Made by a program: the position numbers and the translations under genes. Under the pieces are notes generated by a model. It made no database searches, was not told the DNA's origin, and worked only from the letters and a program-made list of their open reading frames with translations. DNA of 42,021 nt from a virus. Numbering within the stretch: position 1 is the stretch's first letter; each line of letters opens with the position of its first letter. The stretch is from IMG/VR virus record IMGVR_UViG_3300044904_000043, positions 1-42,021 of that record; one strand, 5' to 3'. This document shows, one piece after another, positions 1-6,113 of this stretch.

Positions 1-127
1 GGACCACGTCGAGATCCCGCGGGCGCTGCATCGCCATGACGTACCGCGCCTCGACGATGGCGCGCGCCTGGGCCGCCCGTGCGGTCGAGGCCGTCTCCCC
101 ACTGACCACTTGCATTGACGGCGCCAG
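1..127. repeat. Left copy of the 127-bp terminal direct repeat
   Basis: Bases 1-127 are identical to 41895-42021. An exact repeat of this odd length at the two ends of a contig is typical of the k-mer overlap left when an assembler walks round a circle. It also lies inside a reading frame that continues across the junction, so it is best read as circular closure and not as a biological terminal repeat. The unique genome is then 41,894 bp. Confidence 0.95.
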
Positions 128-160
128 CATGATCGCCGCACTCTCTTGTTTTGCTGCCAT
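1..160 (-). CDS. N-terminal part of candidate single-strand annealing protein (continues at 42021)
   Basis: This is the 5' end of the gene whose main body lies at 41068-42021. The start chosen is ATG at 158-160, preceded by a strong AGGAGG site at 166-171. It adds 15 residues (starting MAAKQESAAIM) in front of the internal methionine at base 115. The upstream exonuclease gene ends at 205, so the two genes are 44 bases apart and should share a message. The split is only an artefact of where the circular sequence was opened. Function is discussed under the 41068-42021 entry. Confidence 0.85.
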   Translation of the reverse strand, partial: MAAKQESAAIMLAPSMQVVSGETASTARAAQARAIVEARYVMAMQRPRDLDVV

Positions 161-204
161 TGGTTTCCTCCTAGCTATCCGTATAGCCGTTGGTGTTCTC
201 GTGG

Positions 205-1065
205 TCATAGCTTTATCCGGCGCAGTACGCGCGGGGTTGATGCTTCGACGGTGAAGGACTTCCGTGGCTCGGTCTTCCAGCGGTATGCGTCGCCGCCGGG
301 CAAACGGCCGATCGTGGCCTTGCCGATTAATGCTTTGAGGTTCGCCTCGGCGTCTTCCTTCGCTTCGATCGCCTTGGCGGCTTCCGCTTTGGCGTCGCGG
401 ATAGCAATGTCGAATTGCAGCGCCTCGGCGGGGAGATCCACGATCCCGTCAGGGTCTTCCGGGGAGTAGATCGACGCCAGGAGATTGTTGTCTGCCGCGA
501 CCGGGGCCGGCGGGTTTCCGCTCTGCACGCACGCCCAGAACTCGGTTTCCCGCTTGAGTAGGTTGGAGATGAACGCCTCGTTCCGCTTCACGTCGAACGT
601 GAGGAATCGCTGGCCGCCAATGAGGGCCGCGATGCTGCCCCACTGTGCGCCCGTCACCAGCATGTAGTGCTGGGTCTGGACCTGGACGTAGAGCGGGGGT
701 TCGCCCTCCCACGACTCGGCCATGTGCGCGCCCGTTGTCTTGATCTCCAGCACGCCGCGGCCGAGGATCTTGTCGAAGACCCATCGGTCGATGTGCCCGC
801 CGATGAACTTGTGGACGGGGTGCAGGATGAGCCGCGAGTGCCGCCGGATCTCGCGCCCGGATTGTTCGGCGTACTTCTTGGCGATGACTTCCTCAAGCCG
901 GTTTCCCCACTCCATGCGTTCGTTCGCCCGGGGCTGCGGCACAAGGCCGCGTAGTTCGCCCCACGCTTGGAGCGCGGTCTTGTACCCGAGGCCGAGGATC
1001 GCGGCTGCGGTGGGGCCGCCGATATAGGACGGGGGCCATTCCCGGGCGATGGGTTCTGCGCTCAT
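205..1065 (-). CDS. YqaJ-type phage recombination exonuclease
   Basis: A 286-residue protein of the YqaJ/lambda-exonuclease group of PD-(D/E)XK nucleases. These enzymes chew one strand from double-stranded DNA ends so that a partner annealing protein can pair the exposed strand. The active-site pattern is visible: Asp93 in GGHIDRW, Glu107 and Lys109 in LEIKTT, then the conserved glutamine-rich helix VQVQTQHYM at about 127-135. Residues 195-260 form an Ala/Glu/Lys-rich helical tail. The start overlaps the stop of the preceding GIY-YIG gene by four bases (ATGA). The next gene is the candidate annealing partner. Family assignment is secure; the polarity and partner are inferred from the family. 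Confidence 0.92.
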   Translation of the reverse strand: MSAEPIAREWPPSYIGGPTAAAILGLGYKTALQAWGELRGLVPQPRANERMEWGNRLEEVIAKKYAEQSGREIRRHSRLILHPVHKFIGGHIDRWVFDKILGRGVLEIKTTGAHMAESWEGEPPLYVQVQTQHYMLVTGAQWGSIAALIGGQRFLTFDVKRNEAFISNLLKRETEFWACVQSGNPPAPVAADNNLLASIYSPEDPDGIVDLPAEALQFDIAIRDAKAEAAKAIEAKEDAEANLKALIGKATIGRLPGGDAYRWKTEPRKSFTVEASTPRVLRRIKL

Positions 1066-2024
1066 ACTGCCTTCTTTCGCGTTGTTCCTGTCTTGGCTCG
1101 TGAGATTTTCGCCCGATGTTCTGGTGTAAGCACCCTGCCAGTTAGAGCCGCGCTGATCTTTGCACGATGTTCCTTGCTAAATGGCGGTCGGCCGCATTGG
1201 AATGCGGACATCTTCGCGCGGGCCTCGGGACTGTGCCGGCGCCCCCGATTGGCTGCTCCAATTTTTGCTCGCGTTTCGGGACTAAGCGGGCCGCGCCTCT
1301 TACCGCGTTGGACGGCAGAGATCTTGGCACAAGTCTCCGGTGAAGCCTTCGTCCCCTTGCGAGCTGCCGATATCTTCGCGCGGTGCTCTGGGCTAATTGA
1401 CTGCCCCCTACGCGCTTCAGACATCTTTGCTCTTGTTTCCTGACTGTGATGTCTTCCGAGCTGAGAAAGCCGCATTTTCTCCTGTGTTTCTGGGCTTCTA
1501 TTGCGCTGTGCTTCGCATAGGCGCGATCGCCATTCTTCGGTGAAGGGGGGCCGCGTTCTTCCCCTCATGGTGCTTGATCTCTTCTCAATTGCCTCTGGAC
1601 TTATCTTCCTGCCGGTCAGCGCGCTCACCATTCTCTGCCGGTATTCAGCATTGAGCCAGCGGTTGCGTTGCCGCTCTGCCATCCTGCCGCACTCTTCTTG
1701 GCTGACTGCGTGTCCAGTTGTACCCTCTCCACCGTCCGTTCCGTTTACCAGACGCGCACCGCGGCGGCGCATTGCGGCGATGTAAGCCACCTCGCAGCGA
1801 GAGGCTTCCGCGTTTCCCTGAAGAATTGCAAGCGGACGCATCGCGGGCGATAAGGAGAGGCTTAGAAGCTTCCTTATCCATGTGAAGCGGTGGTTGTTCT
1901 TTCCACCCCTTGCTTGCGCAAGATGATGCCGCAAGCGCGTTTTCAGTGGGCGAGACGTGATCCCAACGTACCGGATTTCTCCAGTTCGCGGATCGTCAAG
2001 GGCGTAGAGAAATACAGGTTTCAC
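1062..2024 (-). CDS. GIY-YIG homing endonuclease with long NUMOD3 repeat array
   Basis: A 320-residue free-standing homing endonuclease. The GIY-YIG nuclease core is at the N-terminus (FLYALDD...EIRYVGIT at 4-24, with catalytic Arg in the following helix). From about residue 130 the protein is almost wholly a series of NUMOD3-type DNA-binding repeats of the form SPExRAKIS, at least eight of them. Such enzymes cut a recipient genome lacking the gene and spread it by repair. Both ends are stitched to neighbours by ATGA overlaps (2021-2024 and 1062-1065), so it is inserted without breaking the operon. The N-terminal domain and repeats resemble the second GIY-YIG gene at 21332-21868. The target site is unknown. 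Confidence 0.92.
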   Translation of the reverse strand: MKPVFLYALDDPRTGEIRYVGITSRPLKTRLRHHLAQARGGKNNHRFTWIRKLLSLSLSPAMRPLAILQGNAEASRCEVAYIAAMRRRGARLVNGTDGGEGTTGHAVSQEECGRMAERQRNRWLNAEYRQRMVSALTGRKISPEAIEKRSSTMRGRTRPPFTEEWRSRLCEAQRNRSPETQEKMRLSQLGRHHSQETRAKMSEARRGQSISPEHRAKISAARKGTKASPETCAKISAVQRGKRRGPLSPETRAKIGAANRGRRHSPEARAKMSAFQCGRPPFSKEHRAKISAALTGRVLTPEHRAKISRAKTGTTRKKAV

Positions 2025-2215
2025 CGCGTTGCCTCGTTGATCTCGTCCGTGATGTCGTTGATCCTCTCGCGCAAATCCGAGGTTCTCTGGATGGAGTCGG
2101 CGAGCTCATCGCAGAGCATCGACAGCAGGTCGTGCAGCCACACGACACGGGCATCGTCAAGCTGTGGCTCGGCTTCCTGGGCGTCGTAACGGAGCTGTGC
2201 AGTGCGCATGTTCAT
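2021..2215 (-). CDS. Small helical early protein, unknown function
   Basis: A 64-residue acidic protein starting MNMRTAQLRYDAQ, not recognised as any family. The C-terminal two thirds look like one or two amphipathic helices (DLLSMLCDELADSIQRTSD then LRERINDITDEINEATR), so a small oligomeric or coiled-coil protein is likely. The start at 2215 was preferred over an upstream start at 2428 because the upstream part has shadow-like composition and overlaps a better small gene; GAGGT lies just before this ATG. Its stop overlaps the start of the GIY-YIG gene (ATGA). Confidence 0.65.
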   Translation of the reverse strand: MNMRTAQLRYDAQEAEPQLDDARVVWLHDLLSMLCDELADSIQRTSDLRERINDITDEINEATR

Positions 2216-2217
2216 GG

Positions 2218-2379
2218 CTACCTCGCTTCCGGCAGCCGCGGCAGCCGCACGAGAGCGCCTTTTTTCCACGCCTCCGAGTGCGCCGGCGGCCGGGAGCCGC
2301 AGCACGGGCACGATCCGGTTGGCGGCGTCACCTTGACGCGGACGCCGAGGAGCGAGAGAATCGACTTGAGCAGTTTCAC
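2218..2379 (-). CDS. Small CPCCG zinc-finger-like protein
   Basis: A 53-residue basic protein with a GTG start and a very good AGGAGGT ribosome site six bases upstream. An N-terminal hydrophobic stretch (VKLLKSILSLLGVRV) is followed by SCPCCGSR, which is half of a zinc knuckle, then a tail rich in Lys, Arg and Pro. It ends two bases before the next gene. A strong hairpin (2392-2411) lies directly upstream of the ribosome site. No family was recognised; the cysteine cluster suggests metal binding, possibly as a dimer. Confidence 0.6.
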   Translation of the reverse strand: MKLLKSILSLLGVRVKVTPPTGSCPCCGSRPPAHSEAWKKGALVRLPRLPEAR

Positions 2380-3239
2380 GATTTACCTCCTGCCCCGGTG
2401 CCAGCCGGGGCGATTTCGTCTGAGACATGCGCAGCGGGAGCCATGCGCCGCTGCGTGCTAGTTGGGTTGGCGCACTGAGGAGCTACGGTGCAACGGGAGC
2501 CGCTTGGCCCGTCGGCCGGGTCGGGGGCATGGAGCCAACTTTGTGCGGGTGAAACGGAGGAGAGGGCGCTGGCCGGCCTTGCTCCGGCTGTGGGCCTCCG
2601 CTCCTCCGCTAGGTGATTGGCGGAGTCGGTCCCAACAGCGCCCAAGTTGTCGTTTTGTGCCGTCTCTCCGGCGGTCAGACCCAGTGAGCCGAGCCGCTCC
2701 CGTCGTGGTCGTTGAACGCCTTGAACAGGATGTTCCCGATCTTCTCGTGGTGTCGGTACATCGCCCCGAACTGCCGGTCCTCCAGGGGCACACCTTCCTT
2801 CCGTGCCTCTGCGGCCCTCGCTGCGAGATACTTGAGGTTGTACTCCAGGATGCCGTACAACTCGGCCGTCTTCTCCTTCTGTGTCCGTTCCGGTGGGTGA
2901 TAACGTTCTGTTTTCATCTCGTTCTCCTTCTACCCCTATGGGGTCGAGTTGGCCGGCCGCCGCCGGCCGGGTCTCGATGGCGGGTGACGCTATGGGACGA
3001 CCCCCGCTGAATTGTGGGTTGACCGAGTGCGGCGGCACTGGCAGAGATTCGCGCACGGCGCCGGTGCGCGCGGCTAGACATTGAGGGCAACAGTCGAGGG
3101 AGACGAGCCGCCCGCTGCTGTGCTCGATCGTGTCGAGCACCCAGCCCTCGGCCTTCGCCTCACTCGGGATGTCGAACAGGAACGTGATGTCGAGCTTGAG
3201 CGTTCGCGGGCAGTAGGCGCAGTGGACGGTGACCCTCAC
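2376..3239 (-). CDS. Zinc-finger-like early protein; C-terminal extent uncertain
   Basis: The GTG start at 3239 overlaps the previous stop (GTGA). The first 60 or so residues look genuine: HCAYCPRTLKLDI, a compact beta/alpha stretch, then DCCPQC, giving two Cys pairs suited to one zinc site. The frame then stays open for 287 residues and stops at 2378-2376, again in a GTGA overlap with the next gene. From about residue 108 the composition turns Arg/Gly/Pro-rich and a well-formed gene (2675-2917) lies in another frame. The true product may therefore be the whole frame, or a short zinc protein whose end has been lost to a frameshift. Function is unknown. Confidence 0.5.
   Translation of the reverse strand: MRVTVHCAYCPRTLKLDITFLFDIPSEAKAEGWVLDTIEHSSGRLVSLDCCPQCLAARTGAVRESLPVPPHSVNPQFSGGRPIASPAIETRPAAAGQLDPIGVEGERDENRTLSPTGTDTEGEDGRVVRHPGVQPQVSRSEGRRGTEGRCAPGGPAVRGDVPTPREDREHPVQGVQRPRRERLGSLGLTAGETAQNDNLGAVGTDSANHLAEERRPTAGARPASALSSVSPAQSWLHAPDPADGPSGSRCTVAPQCANPTSTQRRMAPAAHVSDEIAPAGTGAGGKS
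2392..2411 (-). promoter_or_regulatory. GC hairpin abutting the ribosome site of the CPCCG gene
   Basis: On the minus-strand transcript GCCCCGG pairs with CCGGGGC across a six-base loop, and the AGGAGGT site begins immediately after the stem. There is no U-run, so it is not a standard terminator. It could protect or position the ribosome site, or mark a processing point in the early message. Confidence 0.5.
2675..2917 (-). CDS. Small helical early protein MKTERYHPP, unknown function
   Basis: An 80-residue protein with a good GAAGGAG site eight bases before the ATG. Composition is natural and non-repetitive, with an N-terminal basic segment (MKTERYHPPERTQKEK) and helices such as LYGILEYNLKYLAARAAEA and a His-containing stretch AMYRHHEKIGNILFKAF. 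No family was recognised. It lies entirely within the longer open frame 2376-3239 but one frame over. Its ribosome site and coding character make it the more convincing of the two in this segment. About 295 bases follow before the next well-supported gene; apart from the longer frame I see only the hairpin at 2392-2411 there. Confidence 0.7.
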   Translation of the reverse strand: MKTERYHPPERTQKEKTAELYGILEYNLKYLAARAAEARKEGVPLEDRQFGAMYRHHEKIGNILFKAFNDHDGSGSAHWV

Positions 3240-3430
3240 AGGCCACGTCCTTGCGCGCTCGTGTTCTCTTCGATGGCTTTGCGGAACCACGCCTCGCGGA
3301 CCTGCGGGCGGCCGTTCAGGCGCGTCACCGGGAACAGTCCGAGCGCCGCCCAGCGGGAGATGGTCTTGACGCTCCGGCCGGCGATCGCCGCGCACTCGGC
3401 GTAGGACAGGAGGCGCAAAGATGGAGTCAC
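3236..3430 (-). CDS. Excisionase/MerR-like helix-turn-helix protein
   Basis: A 64-residue DNA-binding protein. The segment LSYAECAAIAGRSVKTISRW is a classic winged-helix opening of the excisionase/MerR type (HTH_17-like): a 'check for the correct helix' motif followed by a wing (LFPVTRLNGRPQVREAWF). The GTG start overlaps the upstream stop (GTGA), with GAGGAGG just before it. In phages such proteins are either excision directionality factors or small transcription regulators. With no integrase in the genome, a regulatory role in the early operon is the more likely one. Confidence 0.75.
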   Translation of the reverse strand: MTPSLRLLSYAECAAIAGRSVKTISRWAALGLFPVTRLNGRPQVREAWFRKAIEENTSAQGRGL

Positions 3431-3804
3431 AGCGCCTCCTCTTTGCTCGGTTCTGCCGTCACGTTCGGCCCACGCAGCGCGCAGGACGCCTCGCGGTAGC
3501 TCATCGCCCAGACCTCGCGGCAGCGGCGCAGGAGCATCGGTTGGCCGCACAGGAGAGCGAGCACCCAGCGCCGCGCCTCGCGGGTTTCCGCGAGCACCTT
3601 GCGGATGCGGCGAGCGAGGTTGCGGCGGCGCCACTTGCTGCGGATTTCGCCACTGGCGCCGAGTTGGCCCTTGGCGAGTGCCAGCGAGTGATGGGCGCGG
3701 CCCGGGTGGCCGTCCAAGATCGCCTGCGAGACGACGGAGGCGGTCAGGGCGAGCATGCCTTCGTCGATTCCGGTTGTCTCTTCGTGGGCCACTTCGAGGA
3801 TCAC
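3427..3804 (-). CDS. Early protein of unknown function, basic helical C-terminus
   Basis: A 125-residue protein starting GTG (VILEVAHEETTGIDEGM), overlapped by the stop of the Xre gene (GTGA) with AGGAGG upstream. The C-terminal half is strongly basic and helical (IRSKWRRRNLARRIRKVLAE, then REARRWVLALLCGQPMLLRR), suggesting nucleic acid contact. No family was recognised. It stands between two regulators in the first early operon, so a host-takeover or regulatory role is possible but unproven. Confidence 0.65.
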   Translation of the reverse strand: MILEVAHEETTGIDEGMLALTASVVSQAILDGHPGRAHHSLALAKGQLGASGEIRSKWRRRNLARRIRKVLAETREARRWVLALLCGQPMLLRRCREVWAMSYREASCALRGPNVTAEPSKEEAL

Positions 3805-4019
3805 ACCGCCTCCTGTTCCGGCGTCCCGAGGGGCCACAGGTCATCGACCTCGCACTGGAGCGCCCCGGCAACCCGCCTGGCGACATCTAGGCTCGGCCGG
3901 GACTCCCCGCGCTCCATCATCCCCCAGTAGGTGAGGGAAAGGTTGGCTGCGTGCGCTGCGTCCTGCTGGTTGATCCCCAGGTCGCCACGCCGTTCTTTGA
4001 GGTGGTTGAGAGCGTCCAT
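3801..4019 (-). CDS. Xre/Cro-family transcription regulator
   Basis: A 72-residue protein that is almost only a lambda-repressor-like helix-turn-helix: INQQDAAHAANLSLTYWGMM is the turn and recognition helix, followed by ERGESRPSLDVARRVAGAL. It has no dimerisation or autocleavage domain, so it is closer to Cro or a small Xre repressor than to CI. It is the first gene of the leftward transcript and its ATG is about six bases past a convincing -10 box, so the message is probably leaderless, as for lambda cI from PRM. It probably binds the palindrome at 4050-4065 and controls both divergent promoters, including its own. Confidence 0.88.
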   Translation of the reverse strand: MDALNHLKERRGDLGINQQDAAHAANLSLTYWGMMERGESRPSLDVARRVAGALQCEVDDLWPLGTPEQEAV

Positions 4020-4025
4020 AAAGGG

Positions 4026-4054
4026 AGTATGGAGCCTTCGTTTGGCTTTGTCAA
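4026..4054 (-). promoter_or_regulatory. Leftward sigma-70-type early promoter (leaderless)
   Basis: On the minus strand TTGACA (4054-4049), a 17-base spacer and CATACT (4031-4026) match the -35/-10 consensus at 6/6 and 4/6. The expected transcription start falls on or next to the ATG of the Xre gene at 4019, giving a leaderless message. No ribosome site precedes that ATG. Confidence 0.75.
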
Positions 4055-4065
4055 GCCCCCTTGAC
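4050..4065. promoter_or_regulatory. Palindromic operator candidate between divergent promoters
   Basis: GTCAAG-CCCC-CTTGAC is a perfect 6+4+6 palindrome. Its left arm overlaps the leftward -35 box and its right arm overlaps the rightward TTGACT. A dimeric regulator bound here would cover both -35 elements at once. The adjacent Xre protein is the obvious candidate ligand. Confidence 0.65.
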
Positions 4066-4089
4066 TTTCGGTCCCCGGGAGCCTACCTT
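4061..4089 (+). promoter_or_regulatory. Rightward promoter candidate for the plus-strand gene pair
   Basis: TTGACT (4061-4066), a 17-base spacer and TACCTT (4084-4089). The -35 is good and the -10 weak (3/6). The predicted start near 4096 falls on the AGGAGG ribosome site at 4096-4101, which would partly truncate it, so the true -10 may differ. Still, the two plus-strand genes need a promoter in this 88-base gap. Confidence 0.45.
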
Positions 4090-4107
4090 GTCCTCAGGAG
4101 GTTCACC

Positions 4108-4563
4108 ATGAATACGAACTACCACAATCAGCGTGAAGACGCTCGCGACCAGGGCTGGACCCCGCCAGTGCGGAAGGACAGCACGCGCACCCGGATCATC
4201 CTAATTGCCGTCGCCGTCGCCCTGCTCTCCCTCACCGGTTGCGCCACAATCATCAACGGCTCGCACCAGACGGTGCCGGTGACGAGCACCCCCGCGGGGG
4301 CGATCATCACCGACAATGGTACCGCCGTGGGTCGCACCCCGGCGAAGCTTGAGCTGGCCCGCAAGCTGAGTCATTTCGTCGTTGTGGAACTTGCCGGATA
4401 CGCGCCCTGCGAGACGACCCTCGTGCCCCACTGGAGTTCGGTCGTCCTTGGAAACCTACTCTTGGGCGGCCTAATCGGGGACGGCGTTGATGCGGCCACC
4501 GGATCGTACAAGAGGTTGGTACCGAAGAAGGTACAGTGCGTTATGGTTCCGGTGACGCCATGA
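4108..4563 (+). CDS. PEGA-like lipoprotein, probable moron gene
   Basis: A 151-residue protein with AGGAGG seven bases before its ATG. A polar N-terminus of about 28 residues leads to a membrane segment ending in a lipobox (ALLSLTGCATII), so it should be exported and lipidated at the Cys. The mature part has a PEGA-like beta unit (VPVTSTPAGAIITDNGTAVG then RTPAKLELARK) and a Gly-rich hydrophobic segment near SSVVLGNLLLGGLIGDGV. Such lipoproteins are widespread in bacteria. It is transcribed against all other genes, from its own control region. An envelope role such as superinfection exclusion or host surface change is inferred, not shown. Confidence 0.8.
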   Translation: MNTNYHNQREDARDQGWTPPVRKDSTRTRIILIAVAVALLSLTGCATIINGSHQTVPVTSTPAGAIITDNGTAVGRTPAKLELARKLSHFVVVELAGYAPCETTLVPHWSSVVLGNLLLGGLIGDGVDAATGSYKRLVPKKVQCVMVPVTP

Positions 4564-4730
4564 CGTCCTTCATCGCACTAAACGCGTGGCTTCTGTTTGC
4601 GGTCGCCGGGGCCTTGATCGGAAAGTCCACGGGCAACGCCCCCTTGGGGGCGATCCTGGGATTTTTCCTCGGCCCGCTGGGTCTGCTCATCATCGCGCTG
4701 CGGGAAGACAAGCCGAAGGCGACGCCCTGA
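4560..4730 (+). CDS. Small two-helix membrane protein, partner of the lipoprotein
   Basis: A 56-residue protein overlapping the lipoprotein stop (ATGA), so translation is coupled. It has two hydrophobic segments (NAWLLFAVAGALIG and LGAILGFFLGPLGLLIIAL) joined by a short SKxGN-like turn, and ends in a charged tail (REDKPKATP). Glycine-zipper spacing is evident. It resembles small inner-membrane proteins of unknown function. With the lipoprotein it forms an isolated two-gene envelope cassette that may be expressed independently of the lytic block. Confidence 0.75.
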   Translation: MTSFIALNAWLLFAVAGALIGKSTGNAPLGAILGFFLGPLGLLIIALREDKPKATP

Positions 4731-4741
4731 CGCAAAAAGAG

Positions 4742-4773
4742 CCGTCCCGCTGGCGCGCGGTCCAGCGGGACGG
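4742..4773 (-). terminator. Strong intrinsic terminator between convergent blocks
   Basis: CCGTCCCGCTGG pairs perfectly with CCAGCGGGACGG (12 base pairs, eight-base loop). Read on the minus strand it is followed by CTCTTTTTG, a proper U-run, so it ends the long late transcript 41 bases after the last late gene. On the plus strand the run is absent but an A-run precedes it, so it may also stop the two-gene plus-strand message less efficiently. Confidence 0.88.
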
Positions 4774-4813
4774 TTGCGGCGCCCGGGGGAGGAAGCCCGG
4801 GGTGAACTGGGAA

Positions 4814-5152
4814 CTACAGCGTCGGCTCGACCGGCGGCTCGACGGGCGGGTCGCTCGGCAGCGGGTGCGCCAGCACCGCGTCGGCGATCGCCTTCGACTG
4901 CGCCCTCACGTCGTCCGCGAGGCCCTGGATCGCCACCGGGTCCTCTTTCGCCGCCTCGAACAGCGTCGCCATCTCGTCGACCAGGCCGACGATGCTCGTC
5001 ACCTGACCCTTGAGCTCGGTGACAGCGTCCACCATGTTCTGAACTTCGGTCGTCATTTTCTTGATCTCCCTTCGGAGTTTGTTCACGGCTCGGGTGAGTA
5101 ACAGCAGTGCAACGGTTGCGCCGATGAGCCAGACGGTGACGAGCCCTACCAC
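4814..5152 (-). CDS. Membrane-anchored coiled-coil protein (possible inner spanin)
   Basis: A 112-residue protein, last of the late block. An N-terminal membrane segment (GLVTVWLIGATVALLLL) is followed by a basic stop-transfer stretch (NKLRREIKK), then a long heptad-like helix and a Pro/Glu tail (DPPVEPPVEPTL). A GGAGG site at 5162-5158 fits GTG at 5152; GTG at 5158 overlaps it and is unlikely. The N-in, coiled-coil-out layout is that of inner spanins and of DUF948-like proteins. With the exported protein at 5621-6082 it could form a spanin pair, but lysis-protein calls on topology alone are weak. Confidence 0.65.
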   Translation of the reverse strand: MVGLVTVWLIGATVALLLLTRAVNKLRREIKKMTTEVQNMVDAVTELKGQVTSIVGLVDEMATLFEAAKEDPVAIQGLADDVRAQSKAIADAVLAHPLPSDPPVEPPVEPTL

Positions 5153-5165
5153 GGCCACCTCCAGT

Positions 5166-5528
5166 TTACGTTTGCGGCGTAGGCGGTATCGTCTGCCGCG
5201 TGATGAGGTACTGCCCCGCGTCGAGCGCGATCTTGAAAACCGCCACGAGCAATGACGCGCCGACGATGAGCAGAACGTGGCCGGAGATCACAGGCATCTT
5301 CCCGGCCATGACCTGATCAAGTCCAAGGATGGTCGCGTCGAAGTTCAGGATGTTCTTGAAGAACTTCGCATTTCGCTTCAGTTCCTCCGTGAGCAGCCAG
5401 CCCTTCATGCTGAACGGCGGGCTGATGACTACCGGAGTAACGGCGGCGGTCGCTACCTCTGCGATCTTCGCGAGCGCGACGGTTGCCGCCGCCGCTTCCG
5501 GCGTAATGGGCGGGGTTTGTGCGCTCAT
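5166..5528 (-). CDS. Single-pass membrane protein of the late block, unknown
   Basis: A 120-residue protein with a good GGGGAG site before its ATG. An Ala-rich N-terminus (AAAATVALAKIAEVATAAV) is followed by an amphipathic part (WLLTEELKRNAKFFKNILNF) and one clear membrane segment near the C-terminus (HVLLIVGASLLVAVFKIAL). Placed among the lysis-region genes it could be a holin-like or accessory membrane protein. No family was recognised. Confidence 0.65.
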   Translation of the reverse strand: MSAQTPPITPEAAAATVALAKIAEVATAAVTPVVISPPFSMKGWLLTEELKRNAKFFKNILNFDATILGLDQVMAGKMPVISGHVLLIVGASLLVAVFKIALDAGQYLITRQTIPPTPQT

Positions 5529-5531
5529 GAT

Positions 5532-5624
5532 CTACTCCCCACGGCGGCGGTAGTAGCCCCAGCCCCCGCCGCCGAAGAGCAGGACCAGGACGAGAATCAG
5601 GACGATGAGGGCGCCGTTGCTCAT
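5532..5624 (-). CDS. 30-residue DUF3309-like membrane peptide
   Basis: A tiny protein of 30 residues starting MSNGALIVLILVLVLLFGGG and ending WGYYRRRGE. The one hydrophobic helix followed by a Gly-rich turn and WGYYRR closely resembles the small DUF3309 family, whose role is unknown. Its ATG overlaps the stop of the preceding gene (ATGA at 5624-5621), which supports it despite the size. Possibly a small holin or antiholin-like helper. Confidence 0.65.
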   Translation of the reverse strand: MSNGALIVLILVLVLLFGGGGWGYYRRRGE

Positions 5625-6082
5625 TTGATGACGCCCTTCAGCTTGAGCGTGGCGATGGAAGACTCGACACCCTCGGTCTTGACCTGGGTCGTCGCCTGAG
5701 CCACATAGTCGGTCGCGCCCTGGGCCTGGAGGCTCTTCTGAAGCGTGGCGAACAGATCCTCGAGCGCCGAGCACGCCATCACGTAGTCTTTCGTGTGATC
5801 GGCCTCGTAGGCTGCGAGTCCTTCCTGCGCCAGGCTCACGAAGGTCGGGACTGCTGCGTGGTAGCCGGCGAAGATGGTGCTGAGGGGCGGCGGGATCAGA
5901 CCGCTCGCCAGCGCTGCCTGCATCAGTAGGTCTGCGCGCTCGCTGATCGCGATTGCCTGATTCACCCGACAGGTGGCAGTGTCCCACGTCGACGGACACG
6001 TGACCCCGCTGAGCGATGTGCACGAGATCGGAAGCGCAACGATGCACGCGGCCAGGACTGCGGTGAGGATGATGTTCTTCAT
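5621..6082 (-). CDS. Exported protein, probable lipoprotein (possible outer spanin)
   Basis: A 153-residue protein. The start MKNIILTAVLAACIVALPIS is a signal peptide, and the Cys after it (PISCTSLSG) can serve as a lipobox, though the -3 position is not classical. The ATG at 6082 has GGAGA upstream. The mature part is helical and has further Cys residues (VTCPSTWDTATCRVN, MACSALEDLF). It lies four genes from the endolysin and is coupled to the DUF3309-like peptide. Outer spanin is one idea; other lipoprotein roles are equally open. Confidence 0.65.
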   Translation of the reverse strand: MKNIILTAVLAACIVALPISCTSLSGVTCPSTWDTATCRVNQAIAISERADLLMQAALASGLIPPPLSTIFAGYHAAVPTFVSLAQEGLAAYEADHTKDYVMACSALEDLFATLQKSLQAQGATDYVAQATTQVKTEGVESSIATLKLKGVIK

Positions 6083-6113
6083 GGTGTCTCCTTTCGGTTC
6101 ACAGCTCATTTGC

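Noticed and set aside
1-127. Biological long terminal repeat or DNA-end (pac/DTR) structure
   Set aside because: The exact 127-base length and position inside a gene fit an assembly overlap; real direct terminal repeats would normally lie between genes and show raised read depth.
967-1443. Plus-strand frame with repeated IFAR-CSG-like units
   Set aside because: This is the antisense image of the NUMOD3 repeat array in the GIY-YIG gene, not a separate repeat protein.
1100-1460. Possible CRISPR-like or direct repeat array
   Set aside because: The spaced similar units are diverged copies of a protein repeat (NUMOD3) with no constant repeat/spacer lengths.
3427-3837. ATG start at 3837 for the early gene after Xre
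   Set aside because: It would overlap the Xre gene by 37 bases; the GTG at 3804 has AGGAGG and the usual GTGA overlap.
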